From: a virus
IMG/VR virus record: IMGVR_UViG_3300011253_000249
Location: 1-39,617 of that record
DNA: 39,617 nucleotides
Direction: 5' to 3' (one strand)
Shown: positions 15,048 to 24,221 of the stretch, in pieces
Position numbering within the stretch: position 1 is the stretch's first letter
How the letters are laid out: each line of letters opens with the position of its first letter
The notes under the pieces: generated by a model
What the model saw: the letters and a program-made list of their open reading frames with translations, nothing else
Told to the model about the DNA's origin: nothing
Database searches by the model: none
Made by a program: the position numbers and the translations under genes

Positions 15048-15386
15048 TTAAAATTTATTTGATTGTAATTCGTTTAATTCTTTTTGTATCTGCTTAACAG
15101 TATCTTCAGGCAATTCTAATGACATACCACCGTCTATTCTAAAAACAAGATCACCATTATTATATATTATAATAGTTGGTAAATATTCTACTTCTTCTTC
15201 TTTAAAAAACTTACCATGCTCGCTTATAAATAAAGTATGCGTGTTAAATTCTTTAAATTTTTTTAATGATATTTGTTTGTCAACTAAAAACTTAGCGCTA
15301 AACTGTACTACGCTTATATCGTCTTTATATTGGCCGAAGCTTAAGGTTGTAAATAAAAGTCCTACTATTATTATTACATGTTTCAT
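15048..15386 (-). CDS. Exported thioredoxin-fold-like protein lacking active-site cysteines
   Basis: A 112-residue protein with signal peptide MKHVIIIVGLLFTTLSFG and then a short alpha/beta domain. SVVQFSAKFL (25-34) matches the first thioredoxin strand and helix, and EYLPTIIIYNNGDLVFRIDG (67-86) matches the strand after the cis-proline (P70) and the following hairpin. The mature protein has no Cys, so it cannot do disulfide exchange. It may be a periplasmic binding or scaffold protein. The thioredoxin assignment is from pattern only. Confidence 0.6.
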   Translation of the reverse strand: MKHVIIIVGLLFTTLSFGQYKDDISVVQFSAKFLVDKQISLKKFKEFNTHTLFISEHGKFFKEEEVEYLPTIIIYNNGDLVFRIDGGMSLELPEDTVKQIQKELNELQSNKF

Positions 15387-15685
15387 TAGTTTTTAATTTT
15401 GTATAATCTTTCATCAAATGTTTTAAGCATTTCTTTTATCTCATCAACATCTTTTTCAATATTATCTACTTGCTCAATTACTTTTTCAACGTTAGATCTT
15501 ATTAGTTCATCTTTGTACTTAAACTCCATGCTAGATATTTCAGGCTTGGGTTCTGTCATAGCGATTGCTATATCAGATTTTAATGTAAAATAAGTTGTAG
15601 CTAATGCTATAGTAAATCCTACTATTGTTCCTATAGTTTTAAGGTCAAGTGTTACTTGAGTTTTTTCGCCTATTTCTTGTGCCAT
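15386..15685 (-). CDS. Single-pass membrane protein with coiled coil; holin candidate
   Basis: A 99-residue protein with one hydrophobic helix, TIGTIVGFTIALATTYFTL (about 17-35), and a long charged C-terminal coiled coil (about 55-97, VEKVIEQVDNIEKDVDEIKE). Small size, a single membrane segment and its place at the head of the lysis/exported block suggest a holin or pinholin-type protein; a virion-assembly or spanin-like role is also possible. A 53-base A/T-rich gap separates it from the giant virion gene upstream; the start overlaps nothing on that side. Confidence 0.6.
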   Translation of the reverse strand: MAQEIGEKTQVTLDLKTIGTIVGFTIALATTYFTLKSDIAIAMTEPKPEISSMEFKYKDELIRSNVEKVIEQVDNIEKDVDEIKEMLKTFDERLYKIKN

Positions 15686-15738
15686 TTTATTCGTAGTGTT
15701 TAAACATTAGTTTGTATAATAATGAGTTCCATGCTTTT

Positions 15739-18700
15739 TTAATTTTTACTATCATCTTTTTTTTCTTGTAGTTCGATTATTTTTTTAACTCTTGCTTCTT
15801 CGTATTTTAAAGCTTTTATTTGTTGTTTAGTTAATCCTAGTTCTAGCAATATTTCTTTTTGCTGTTTAGTACTAGTTTCTTTTTTCATTGTTGTAACTTT
15901 TTCTTTAAGTATCATTTGAGGTGTCATTTCAACTTTATCTTCTACACCATAATATGGTAAGCCTACATCCCATGTTGACCAACCTAAGGCCATCGCTACT
16001 TTTTGCCAGTTTTGAGAACTATTACTCATTATAGCTCTAATGTTATTCATTTTTTGTATAGCTCTATCTAAAGGTAAGTTTGTAAGACCAGACACAATTT
16101 GTGCACTAGCTAGATATGCGGGATTGTTTAAATCAAAACCTTTATTTTTGATATTTTCTCTTTCCCATGTAATAGTATTAGCACCTGATCTTAATTTTCT
16201 AAACTTAGAATCTAACGGCGGAGAAAAATCAAATAAATCATAAACAGCTTTTACAAATTTAGGTGATTTTTTATCATTTTCATTTGCTATAGTTATTAAA
16301 GAATTTTTAAGTGCTGACACCGCGGCTCCTTGTATACCTAAACCTCTAAGTAACGAGTCAGCCATACCGTTAGCTATTCTACCTTGCTTGTTTGATTGTT
16401 CTTCATCTTCTTCTTCATCTTCTCCAAAAGCTTCTGCAAATAAAGCATTTTGTAAAGCATTAAAAGCTATATTTTGTATTGCGGCATAATAAACTATTTT
16501 AGACACATTGCTTTTCCAATCACCCCTACCGTTTATAAGATCTTGACTAGCTCTTTTTATTATGCGGGCATACTGCATTGGTGTGTTAGCAAATGCTAAA
16601 ACTACACGACCAGCACCTGAAGCTTGTTGTTGTGATATTTTACTAGGATTACTAGACTGTTGGTTTTCTTCTGCGATAGCGTAAAAATCATCAAACGCTC
16701 TTTTTTCTGCTTCTTTTTGCGACATGCCATTTTTAAGGTAAGCGTCTAGTTGATTTCTATAAAAAGTAGCACCACCAGAAGCAATAGCAAAACTATCTGC
16801 TATTCTTGTAAATATAAAACCTTTATTAAGCAAATAGCTTATACCTGATTTAACTTTGTTAGAACTCTCTGCTACAGCATCTGCTATTTCAGATTCACTT
16901 ACGTTTATTTTTAAACCATTACGTCTTTCCACTAAATAAGGAGAGTTCATTAATGTTTTAAAATCTTTCCAAAACTGTGGCTGATTAGCAAAAGCTTTAC
17001 CTGCTTTATATATATTGTTATTACCAAAGTTTATAAAGTTTACAGCTGATAAAGTTTGTAGTACAGCAGATCTTGTATTTAAGAACATAACGGCACCAAC
17101 AGAATTGTTTAACCAATCTAATAATTGATTAACTATTCTAGAGCCACCTATTGGCCTATTAGAACCTGACTTCATCCTAGCTAATTGATCACGTAAAGCT
17201 TCTACATATTTAGGACCATAAGCAGCTTCTAGTTTATTCATGTTTTTATCGGAAAATATTATATCAACATTTTCTTGCCACTCTTGTAAATATTCTTTTC
17301 TATTAGATTTATTAATATCATTTAATATATCACTAGTAATATTACCACCTAACCAGTTTTGACCAGGTTTAGGATAAGGTTTACCTTTTTGTATTTTAAC
17401 TAGCTCGTCTGCAAACACGTTTAACTCAGAGTTGTTGTTTACAAAATCGTTTAATTCTTTTAAATCACGTTTAGATAAACCAGGAACTTCCATGCCTTGT
17501 CTAGTCCATACTGCAACTCTAGCAGCTTGACCAAATGTAAAACCTCCAATACCTGTTTGCTTAGATAATGACTTAGGTAATGTTTTTAAATTAGTTTTAA
17601 GAGCTTTAAATGAATTAGCAGCAGCTATCTTGGCTTTAGTAACAGCTATTTCAGCTCTATTATAAGGATCAATTAAATTGTCTTTGTAAAACTGAAACTG
17701 AGCGTCTCCTACTTTACCTTTACCTAACGTCTTGTACAGTAAACCTACAAAATCTTCTGCAGAAGGCGTTGTAAAGAAACTAAATCTACCTTTTGTAGCA
17801 CCAACAGTTTGAGCTCTTGCTGTTGAATATTCCTTAAAAGTTTCTATACCTGTAGAGCTTTCTAATATATTATTAAACACTCTGTCAAAAGTTTTTCTTT
17901 TACTAGCTTTAGCTAATTGAACGTCTGACTTAACGTCAACTTGGTTTAAAACTTCTTTTACAGCTTTTACATTTTGAGTAGCATCGTCAGCAAAATAAAA
18001 ATCATTGTATCCTTCAGCAGCTTTGCTTACAACCCAGTTTGCTTTAGCTTGAGCTGAACCATTTTCTAAACCTGTTATATTGCTTAATGGTAAATTTAAA
18101 CCTATACCATCTAAAAATGTTTTGATAGCAAAAGCTGATTGTTGTGGCCTTGCTGTTAATACAAATATATTATCGCTACCAAATTTACCTTGACGAGCTA
18201 ACGCTAGATCAGCTAATGGTCCTTTTTTGCCTTTAACCACTTTGTTAAACTCACTAAAATCAAAATTAGCTTCTTGTGATTCTAAATCTTCAGCTTGAGA
18301 AGCAAACTCTGTAGCACTTAGTTTTAAAACTTCACCGCTAGGCATTGTAACAATTACGTTAGATTTTGTTTTAGCTAATGTATCGTCAAAATCAAATATA
18401 CTTATACCTTTTCTTTTACTATTAAGTTGTCTAGCTTTGTCAGCAGCTTTGTCATAGTTTTCAAGTATTTCAATTTGTTCTTCAGTTGTTGCGGCTTGTT
18501 CTGTTTTAGCTCCGTTTGTTTCGTTATTAGAATTAAAAGCGTTTACTTCGCTAGGTATAATTTTTTGATAACTTTTAAAATCTGCTTTTGCTTGTTTTAA
18601 ATCTATTTCACCTGTTAACACAGCTGTAATTAATTCATTTGCTCTTGCTTTAGCTATATTAGACGTAACTTCTAAATCTTGCCCTTTAAGTCCATCAAAC

Positions 18701-21700
18701 ACAGTAGGTTTACCTACAAATAACTCACCTATTGTAATGTTTTTTCCAGCTATTTTATAAGCAAAAGGATTTATAGTATTATCAATACTGTACCTTATCA
18801 TTGATGCCATGCCGTCAGGTAAAAAATCTAGTTTTCCACTTTCAATTAAAGGAATTACAGAGTCATAATATTCTTGTGGCATTTTATCATTATAACCAGA
18901 TCTTTTTAAAGATAAATCTTCTATCCTATTTAAAGGTCCTTGCATGTAGCTAGCTTTTACTATAGGAAACACGTTAGATAAATTTCCTTCAATAGCTGCG
19001 TTTAATAATTGTCTTCCTACTTGTACAGCAGGCTCTGAATGTTCTTCTGTTGTTTGGTCCGTAGTATTTAATTCACCTGTTTTTAAATTAACAGGATAAA
19101 AACCAAATGGCGCTAAAAATCTTAAGGGATGGTTTTGATCTTTTGTGCCGTCTTTTAACCATTGTCTAAATATATATTCTTTGTCTTTATTTTTAGGTTT
19201 TTTTAAAAAAGTTTCAATACTAGAAAATATGTTTTCTAAAGTAGCAAGCTTTATTTTATTATCTGCGTTTACATTTTCTAAAACTCCTTGTATTAATTTT
19301 TTATTAGGTTTTAAAGCAACGTTGTATTTTTTTCTATTAACTGGTAGTTTCGATAAAAGACCTGGAAAAACAGAATCAAATATACCAACCTCTCCAAAAG
19401 TGTGTGTTTGTTTAGTTCCAGTCATTCCTGTTCTAAAAAACGGTACTAATTCAGGGTTATCTTTAAAAAACTCACCTAAATCTTCTTGCATTTTTATAAA
19501 CTCATCACTATTTCTATCGTATTGAGTTTGTTTTATTTCTTTTCCTTTTGAATTTATTCTTTTAAAATCAGTTATAGGTAACTTAGCATAATCAGCTTTT
19601 GAGTCTTTAGTTTCATTAATAGTCTCTGAACCTTTTCTTTTACTAAATTTAACTCCTGTGGTTTTTCTTTTAATAGGATCTGGTACAGCTGTTTCAAACA
19701 TTTTGTTTCTAAAAGATAATCCAGCTAAAGCTTTAGCTATAGTAGCATCTTTTGATCTGTATATTGGTTTATCTGTGTTTACAGAACCTATTAAGTTTTT
19801 ATAATCAGTAAGTGTTTTGCTTGAGTCTAGCTTCCATTTACCTTTACCGTCTTTAATGTATAAAGATTCTAAAATAGAATTAGGTATAAAAGTAGATTTA
19901 CCAGAACTATCATAAGCATCTGGAAGATTACTAAAGTCGGACTGAGCGTTAGCTGTTAAATACTGTCTTAAGTTTGTTAATCCTTTTAAATCTTTTTTTG
20001 CTATATTTCTAGACTTAATAGTAAATACTTCAGGATTTAAACCAAAAGCTTTTCCTAATACTTTACCTAATGCTGGGCCTAATTTATTTGTTTTAGCAAA
20101 TTTATCACCAACGTTCATGTTTAAAAGATCTGTTTCAATAGCCGTGTCTACAGCGGTTGCTACGTCAGATCCTAAATTTTCTTGTAATACAGAATTATAT
20201 ATAGCATCACCTTTTGGACTTTTTTTAGCTTTAACAGTTTCTGTTTCTGTAGTTACAGATGCAACTTCTTCTGATGTGTTTGTGTTTAATTCTGAAGATA
20301 ATCCTGTTCTTTCTTTTATAGCTAAATCAATTTCAGGTTTTCTTATTTTAATTGTTTTAGTTAAGTAAGTATTAACTTGAGCAGATGGAGTATCGCCATC
20401 TGGATCTAATGAAAAACCAGCTAAAGCACTTGTGTTTCTAGGTGAGTACTTACCGTTACCTGAACCTTGAAATTGCCCTAACATTTGATCAATAACAACT
20501 TCTTTTGCCGCATCCATCTCTGCTTCAGATTTTATATCTAAAGACTTACTTATTAAAGGCCAGTTTTTTTCTACAATCGCTTGGGCTATAGTAAATTGAT
20601 TCGAGCCTTCATTTTGTATTTCAGATATTAAACCTTGTTGTAAGACATCGTTGTCTAGCTCCATATAAGTCTGTGTATCTGCTGGTAATTTTCTTTTTGA
20701 AGATTTAGTTGTTGGTAAATCAACAGCTTCTATATCAGTGTCTACAATAGATTTATCAATGTCTTGATCTATTTCAGCACCTGTTTTAGCTGTTTTTAAT
20801 TGACCTAAACTAAGTCCTTTTCCTTTAGCCACAGAATTATTATAATCTTTTATAAAGTTTATAGCATCCGTTCCGTTTTTAAAATTAGCTTTAACACCTA
20901 AAGCACTTAATGCTCTACGTATAAAATTACCAATTTTACTACCAGTAGTTTCGTTTATAACAATGTGACCTTCAGTTAAACCTTCACTTAATAAAGTAAA
21001 AGCTTCTTCTAAAGTACTAGGGTTGTCATAATCAGGATCGTTAATATAAGCATTTAAACGAGTCTCAAATTCTTTAGTTTTAAACTCTATTTTACCACTA
21101 GCAACATCCAGTTTTAATTGGTTTATTAAATCTTTTCCTACACTTACAGCTACTTCAGGGTTTTTAGAAAAAGTTTGATTTAATACAGCGTGTAAAACTT
21201 CATGTTGTTTTGTAGTTATAACTCTATCTTCAGCTGCTATTTCTTGATTTACTACTATTTCAGTTCTTATCTCACCAGTCTCAGGATCTTTAATTTTTAG
21301 AAACGTACCGTAGTTAGTAGATGCTTTTTCGTCTACTTCAGCGCCATTAGCAATTAGTTCATTTACTTTTGTTTCAACCTCAGCAGTTGTTTTGTAGGCA
21401 TTAACTTCAGTGCCAACTTGACCAGCTATAATATCTGCGCCTTTATCTAATTTTTGAGAGGCTATGTTATTTAATTCTGTTTTCTTTAATTTAATTTCAG
21501 CATCAACATCAGCATGAAAAGCAGGGTCTAAGTTTTTCTTTTTATTTTCTAAATCAGATATCTCTTGCATTAATATAGATGAAGGTAAAGCTATAGAAGG
21601 ATCTGTGCCTGATGGTATTCCTGAAGATTGATTGTATACAGCTTTTCCATCAAACAAAAGTTTATCAGCGTTAGCTTGACTTATGTTTCCATTTATAACA

Positions 21701-24216
21701 TCGGTATTTAATCTAGACTTTACAGCGTCATAATTAGAACCTACGTAAAATAAATTTTGCAATTGTTTTTTTGGAGATTGGTATCTAGTTTCTACACCAA
21801 CCATAGCGCTACCAGCGCCAAAAGATAAAAGACTAGTTCTCCAAAAATCTTGGAAAGTATAGTCAGTATTTAAAATATCTTCACCAGCTCTATAATTAAC
21901 AAAAGCATTTATAAACTTTTTTTGACCTCCTTCTTGTATATTTTCTTGTCCAACTTCTTGAAAACCACCTCTAACTGTTTTTAAAGCAGACTCTGTAGTA
22001 GGTATTTTGTTTTTAAAACTTTTCATTAAAGAACTTGTAAAAGAACTAGGTGATTTAGTTTTTTTATAAGCATTTAAAGCATTTTTATACATGCTATTTA
22101 ATCCTAGTCTATTTTGAAATGTATTTAGATACGCGTTATTAGGAGCAACTAAACCTGTTACAGAATACCATAACCCTCCAGCAACAGCAGCTTCATCTGA
22201 TATTTTTTCTGCTTCATCATCAGTTATACCAGCATCAATTAATGATTGATATGTATCTTTTTTAGTACTAGCATACCCACTAAAACCATAATAAGCCATT
22301 TGACTAAAAGTGCTAGGGTTCATTTTAACAGCACTAACAACTTTACCTAATTTAGTTGCTTGAGTAAATTTACCTACACCGTACATACCAGCTATATCAT
22401 ATGCTAAACCAGCCACTAGGCCTGCTCCAGCCTCAACGCCGCCTCTAAAATTATAATCTGATCCATCTTCGCCGTTTTCGTCTATGTCTTTGTTTATTTT
22501 TTCTAACTCATCTTCAGATAAAGTTGTTTCTATTATACCTAAATCTGTATTGTATATAATACCTGCGTCATCTCTAACATAATTATATTCTCCACTTTTT
22601 GCTACTTTACCTTTAGCATAAAAAAAACTTAAATCATCTGCTTGGTCTAATATGTCTTTTTCATTTTCAACAAGTTTTAAAGCGCTCATACCATCTAAAC
22701 CAAACAAATCGCCAAATACATAAGCTGATTCTTTTAATTTACCGCGAACAGTATCGCTTATTGCTTCTATACTATTATCAATGGTGTCAAAACTACCTTC
22801 TAAATTATTGTCTTTTATTCTTTGTCTTTTTTCTTCTTTAGCTAACAACACTTGTTGTTTTTCATTTTCAACTAATTTAGGAAAGTTTTTTTCTTTGTAA
22901 GCTTTTATTTCACTAGGATTAAATAAAGGTATTTCTTTAACACCATATGTTTTTAAGAAATATTTTTGAGCTTTATTTTTTGCCTCTTCTAAAGAATTAG
23001 TTTTGCCAACAGCTTCTGGATTATTTTTTATCCAATTTAATTGAAGTTGTGTATTATAATCTTGTGTTTTTTTATTTAAATATTGATTAAAATAATTACT
23101 TAAATCTCTTTGTCTACCTAGCTCTTGATTTTCTTGAAACTTAGCGTCTCCTCTTCTGTTTAGCACTCCGTACTTGTCACCATCAAAATCATTTACATCA
23201 TTAGTATATTGATCAGCTAATCCTTTTTCTTTTAAATAACCAAAAAAATCATCAACATTAAGGTTTTTAACATCTTTACTTAGCTTTCCAAAATTATAAG
23301 CGTTTCCAACTGTGATCATAGCAGGATCTCCATCGTAATCTTCAGCTATACCAAACTTATCATCAAAAGGTAAATCTTTATATTCAACAAAAGAAAACTC
23401 TTTATTTAAATTATTATCTTTAATTTCTTTAGTTATTTTATCTTCTAAAGATAAATTATTATATTCAAACGCTGGTAATTGTACTCTTTGTTCGCTTGTA
23501 AGACCTTTTTGTTTTTTTTGAAACTCAAGCATCTTATTAATATTATCTTGTAAATTAGTTTCTACTTCCTCTTCATTAAGTTGAAGATTAGAAACATAAT
23601 TAGTAAAGTCTTTATCGTAATTTTTTTTAGCTAATTTATCTCTTTTTAATTTTTCTAAGTCTACATCAGCGTGACCAAAAACAGTAGCTACACCCATTAA
23701 ATCACCTTTTTCTTTAGTGGCTTCTGTAAACTCAGTGTCAGTTTTTAATTTTTGATAATACTTTACGTTACCATCTTTTACTTCATACTTATAATCATAC
23801 GTATCATCAAACTCTCCATAAGACTCGCCAGGTTTTGCTATTTTTGTAAATTCTTTAACTTTAGCGTTTTGTTCTTTTTGCTCAGGTGTTAATTTTATAG
23901 ATCTAAACTTACCTGTAAAATCAGTTTCAATATTATTCATGGCATCAGACATAAATTGTCTGCTACCAAAACCTTGTTTATTGCTAAGCGATGGTTGTAA
24001 AGCCAAAGAACCATCTTCCAATCCTAAAGCCGTATCGGATGCTTCTTCTGTTGTAGTTGTTACAGCTGCACCCGTCTGGTCTGCAACAACTTCTGTCTTT
24101 ACTTCTTCAACTTCTTCAGGTTTTGTTCTGCCTTTAAATTCTTGAGCTTTAGCAAATATTTCTTCGCTTGATAAACCTTGAGACTGTAGGTCTGTTATAT
24201 ATTCTAGTAATGTCAT
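15739..24216 (-). CDS. 2825-aa polyvalent virion/ejection protein with metalloprotease-like and HAD domains
   Basis: The largest gene, last of the virion block, in the position of T7 gp15/gp16 or crAss-like cargo proteins that are ejected with DNA. Residues 1-450 are charged and helical. About 590-720 contain Gly/Ala-rich hydrophobic segments (GLVAGLAYDIAGMYGVG) suited to membrane insertion. H1005-E-V-L-H1009 with E1070/E1071 downstream resembles a gluzincin metalloprotease. Residues 1938-2100 form a HAD phosphatase domain: FDFDDT (D1942, D1944), T2021 (VLTARP), K2058 and FADD (D2077, D2078). The C-terminal 700 residues are mostly helical with hydrophobic stretches near 2570 and an acidic run near 2598. 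SKRK occurs at 1173, 1525, 1933 and 2105. Overall role is inferred from position and architecture. Confidence 0.85.
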   Translation of the reverse strand: MTLLEYITDLQSQGLSSEEIFAKAQEFKGRTKPEEVEEVKTEVVADQTGAAVTTTTEEASDTALGLEDGSLALQPSLSNKQGFGSRQFMSDAMNNIETDFTGKFRSIKLTPEQKEQNAKVKEFTKIAKPGESYGEFDDTYDYKYEVKDGNVKYYQKLKTDTEFTEATKEKGDLMGVATVFGHADVDLEKLKRDKLAKKNYDKDFTNYVSNLQLNEEEVETNLQDNINKMLEFQKKQKGLTSEQRVQLPAFEYNNLSLEDKITKEIKDNNLNKEFSFVEYKDLPFDDKFGIAEDYDGDPAMITVGNAYNFGKLSKDVKNLNVDDFFGYLKEKGLADQYTNDVNDFDGDKYGVLNRRGDAKFQENQELGRQRDLSNYFNQYLNKKTQDYNTQLQLNWIKNNPEAVGKTNSLEEAKNKAQKYFLKTYGVKEIPLFNPSEIKAYKEKNFPKLVENEKQQVLLAKEEKRQRIKDNNLEGSFDTIDNSIEAISDTVRGKLKESAYVFGDLFGLDGMSALKLVENEKDILDQADDLSFFYAKGKVAKSGEYNYVRDDAGIIYNTDLGIIETTLSEDELEKINKDIDENGEDGSDYNFRGGVEAGAGLVAGLAYDIAGMYGVGKFTQATKLGKVVSAVKMNPSTFSQMAYYGFSGYASTKKDTYQSLIDAGITDDEAEKISDEAAVAGGLWYSVTGLVAPNNAYLNTFQNRLGLNSMYKNALNAYKKTKSPSSFTSSLMKSFKNKIPTTESALKTVRGGFQEVGQENIQEGGQKKFINAFVNYRAGEDILNTDYTFQDFWRTSLLSFGAGSAMVGVETRYQSPKKQLQNLFYVGSNYDAVKSRLNTDVINGNISQANADKLLFDGKAVYNQSSGIPSGTDPSIALPSSILMQEISDLENKKKNLDPAFHADVDAEIKLKKTELNNIASQKLDKGADIIAGQVGTEVNAYKTTAEVETKVNELIANGAEVDEKASTNYGTFLKIKDPETGEIRTEIVVNQEIAAEDRVITTKQHEVLHAVLNQTFSKNPEVAVSVGKDLINQLKLDVASGKIEFKTKEFETRLNAYINDPDYDNPSTLEEAFTLLSEGLTEGHIVINETTGSKIGNFIRRALSALGVKANFKNGTDAINFIKDYNNSVAKGKGLSLGQLKTAKTGAEIDQDIDKSIVDTDIEAVDLPTTKSSKRKLPADTQTYMELDNDVLQQGLISEIQNEGSNQFTIAQAIVEKNWPLISKSLDIKSEAEMDAAKEVVIDQMLGQFQGSGNGKYSPRNTSALAGFSLDPDGDTPSAQVNTYLTKTIKIRKPEIDLAIKERTGLSSELNTNTSEEVASVTTETETVKAKKSPKGDAIYNSVLQENLGSDVATAVDTAIETDLLNMNVGDKFAKTNKLGPALGKVLGKAFGLNPEVFTIKSRNIAKKDLKGLTNLRQYLTANAQSDFSNLPDAYDSSGKSTFIPNSILESLYIKDGKGKWKLDSSKTLTDYKNLIGSVNTDKPIYRSKDATIAKALAGLSFRNKMFETAVPDPIKRKTTGVKFSKRKGSETINETKDSKADYAKLPITDFKRINSKGKEIKQTQYDRNSDEFIKMQEDLGEFFKDNPELVPFFRTGMTGTKQTHTFGEVGIFDSVFPGLLSKLPVNRKKYNVALKPNKKLIQGVLENVNADNKIKLATLENIFSSIETFLKKPKNKDKEYIFRQWLKDGTKDQNHPLRFLAPFGFYPVNLKTGELNTTDQTTEEHSEPAVQVGRQLLNAAIEGNLSNVFPIVKASYMQGPLNRIEDLSLKRSGYNDKMPQEYYDSVIPLIESGKLDFLPDGMASMIRYSIDNTINPFAYKIAGKNITIGELFVGKPTVFDGLKGQDLEVTSNIAKARANELITAVLTGEIDLKQAKADFKSYQKIIPSEVNAFNSNNETNGAKTEQAATTEEQIEILENYDKAADKARQLNSKRKGISIFDFDDTLAKTKSNVIVTMPSGEVLKLSATEFASQAEDLESQEANFDFSEFNKVVKGKKGPLADLALARQGKFGSDNIFVLTARPQQSAFAIKTFLDGIGLNLPLSNITGLENGSAQAKANWVVSKAAEGYNDFYFADDATQNVKAVKEVLNQVDVKSDVQLAKASKRKTFDRVFNNILESSTGIETFKEYSTARAQTVGATKGRFSFFTTPSAEDFVGLLYKTLGKGKVGDAQFQFYKDNLIDPYNRAEIAVTKAKIAAANSFKALKTNLKTLPKSLSKQTGIGGFTFGQAARVAVWTRQGMEVPGLSKRDLKELNDFVNNNSELNVFADELVKIQKGKPYPKPGQNWLGGNITSDILNDINKSNRKEYLQEWQENVDIIFSDKNMNKLEAAYGPKYVEALRDQLARMKSGSNRPIGGSRIVNQLLDWLNNSVGAVMFLNTRSAVLQTLSAVNFINFGNNNIYKAGKAFANQPQFWKDFKTLMNSPYLVERRNGLKINVSESEIADAVAESSNKVKSGISYLLNKGFIFTRIADSFAIASGGATFYRNQLDAYLKNGMSQKEAEKRAFDDFYAIAEENQQSSNPSKISQQQASGAGRVVLAFANTPMQYARIIKRASQDLINGRGDWKSNVSKIVYYAAIQNIAFNALQNALFAEAFGEDEEEDEEQSNKQGRIANGMADSLLRGLGIQGAAVSALKNSLITIANENDKKSPKFVKAVYDLFDFSPPLDSKFRKLRSGANTITWERENIKNKGFDLNNPAYLASAQIVSGLTNLPLDRAIQKMNNIRAIMSNSSQNWQKVAMALGWSTWDVGLPYYGVEDKVEMTPQMILKEKVTTMKKETSTKQQKEILLELGLTKQQIKALKYEEARVKKIIELQEKKDDSKN

Positions 24217-24221
24217 TTAAA

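Noticed and set aside
15739-24216. Possibility that the 2825-aa protein is an N4-type virion RNA polymerase
   Set aside because: No T7-family polymerase motifs were found; the recognisable parts are HExxH and HAD elements.
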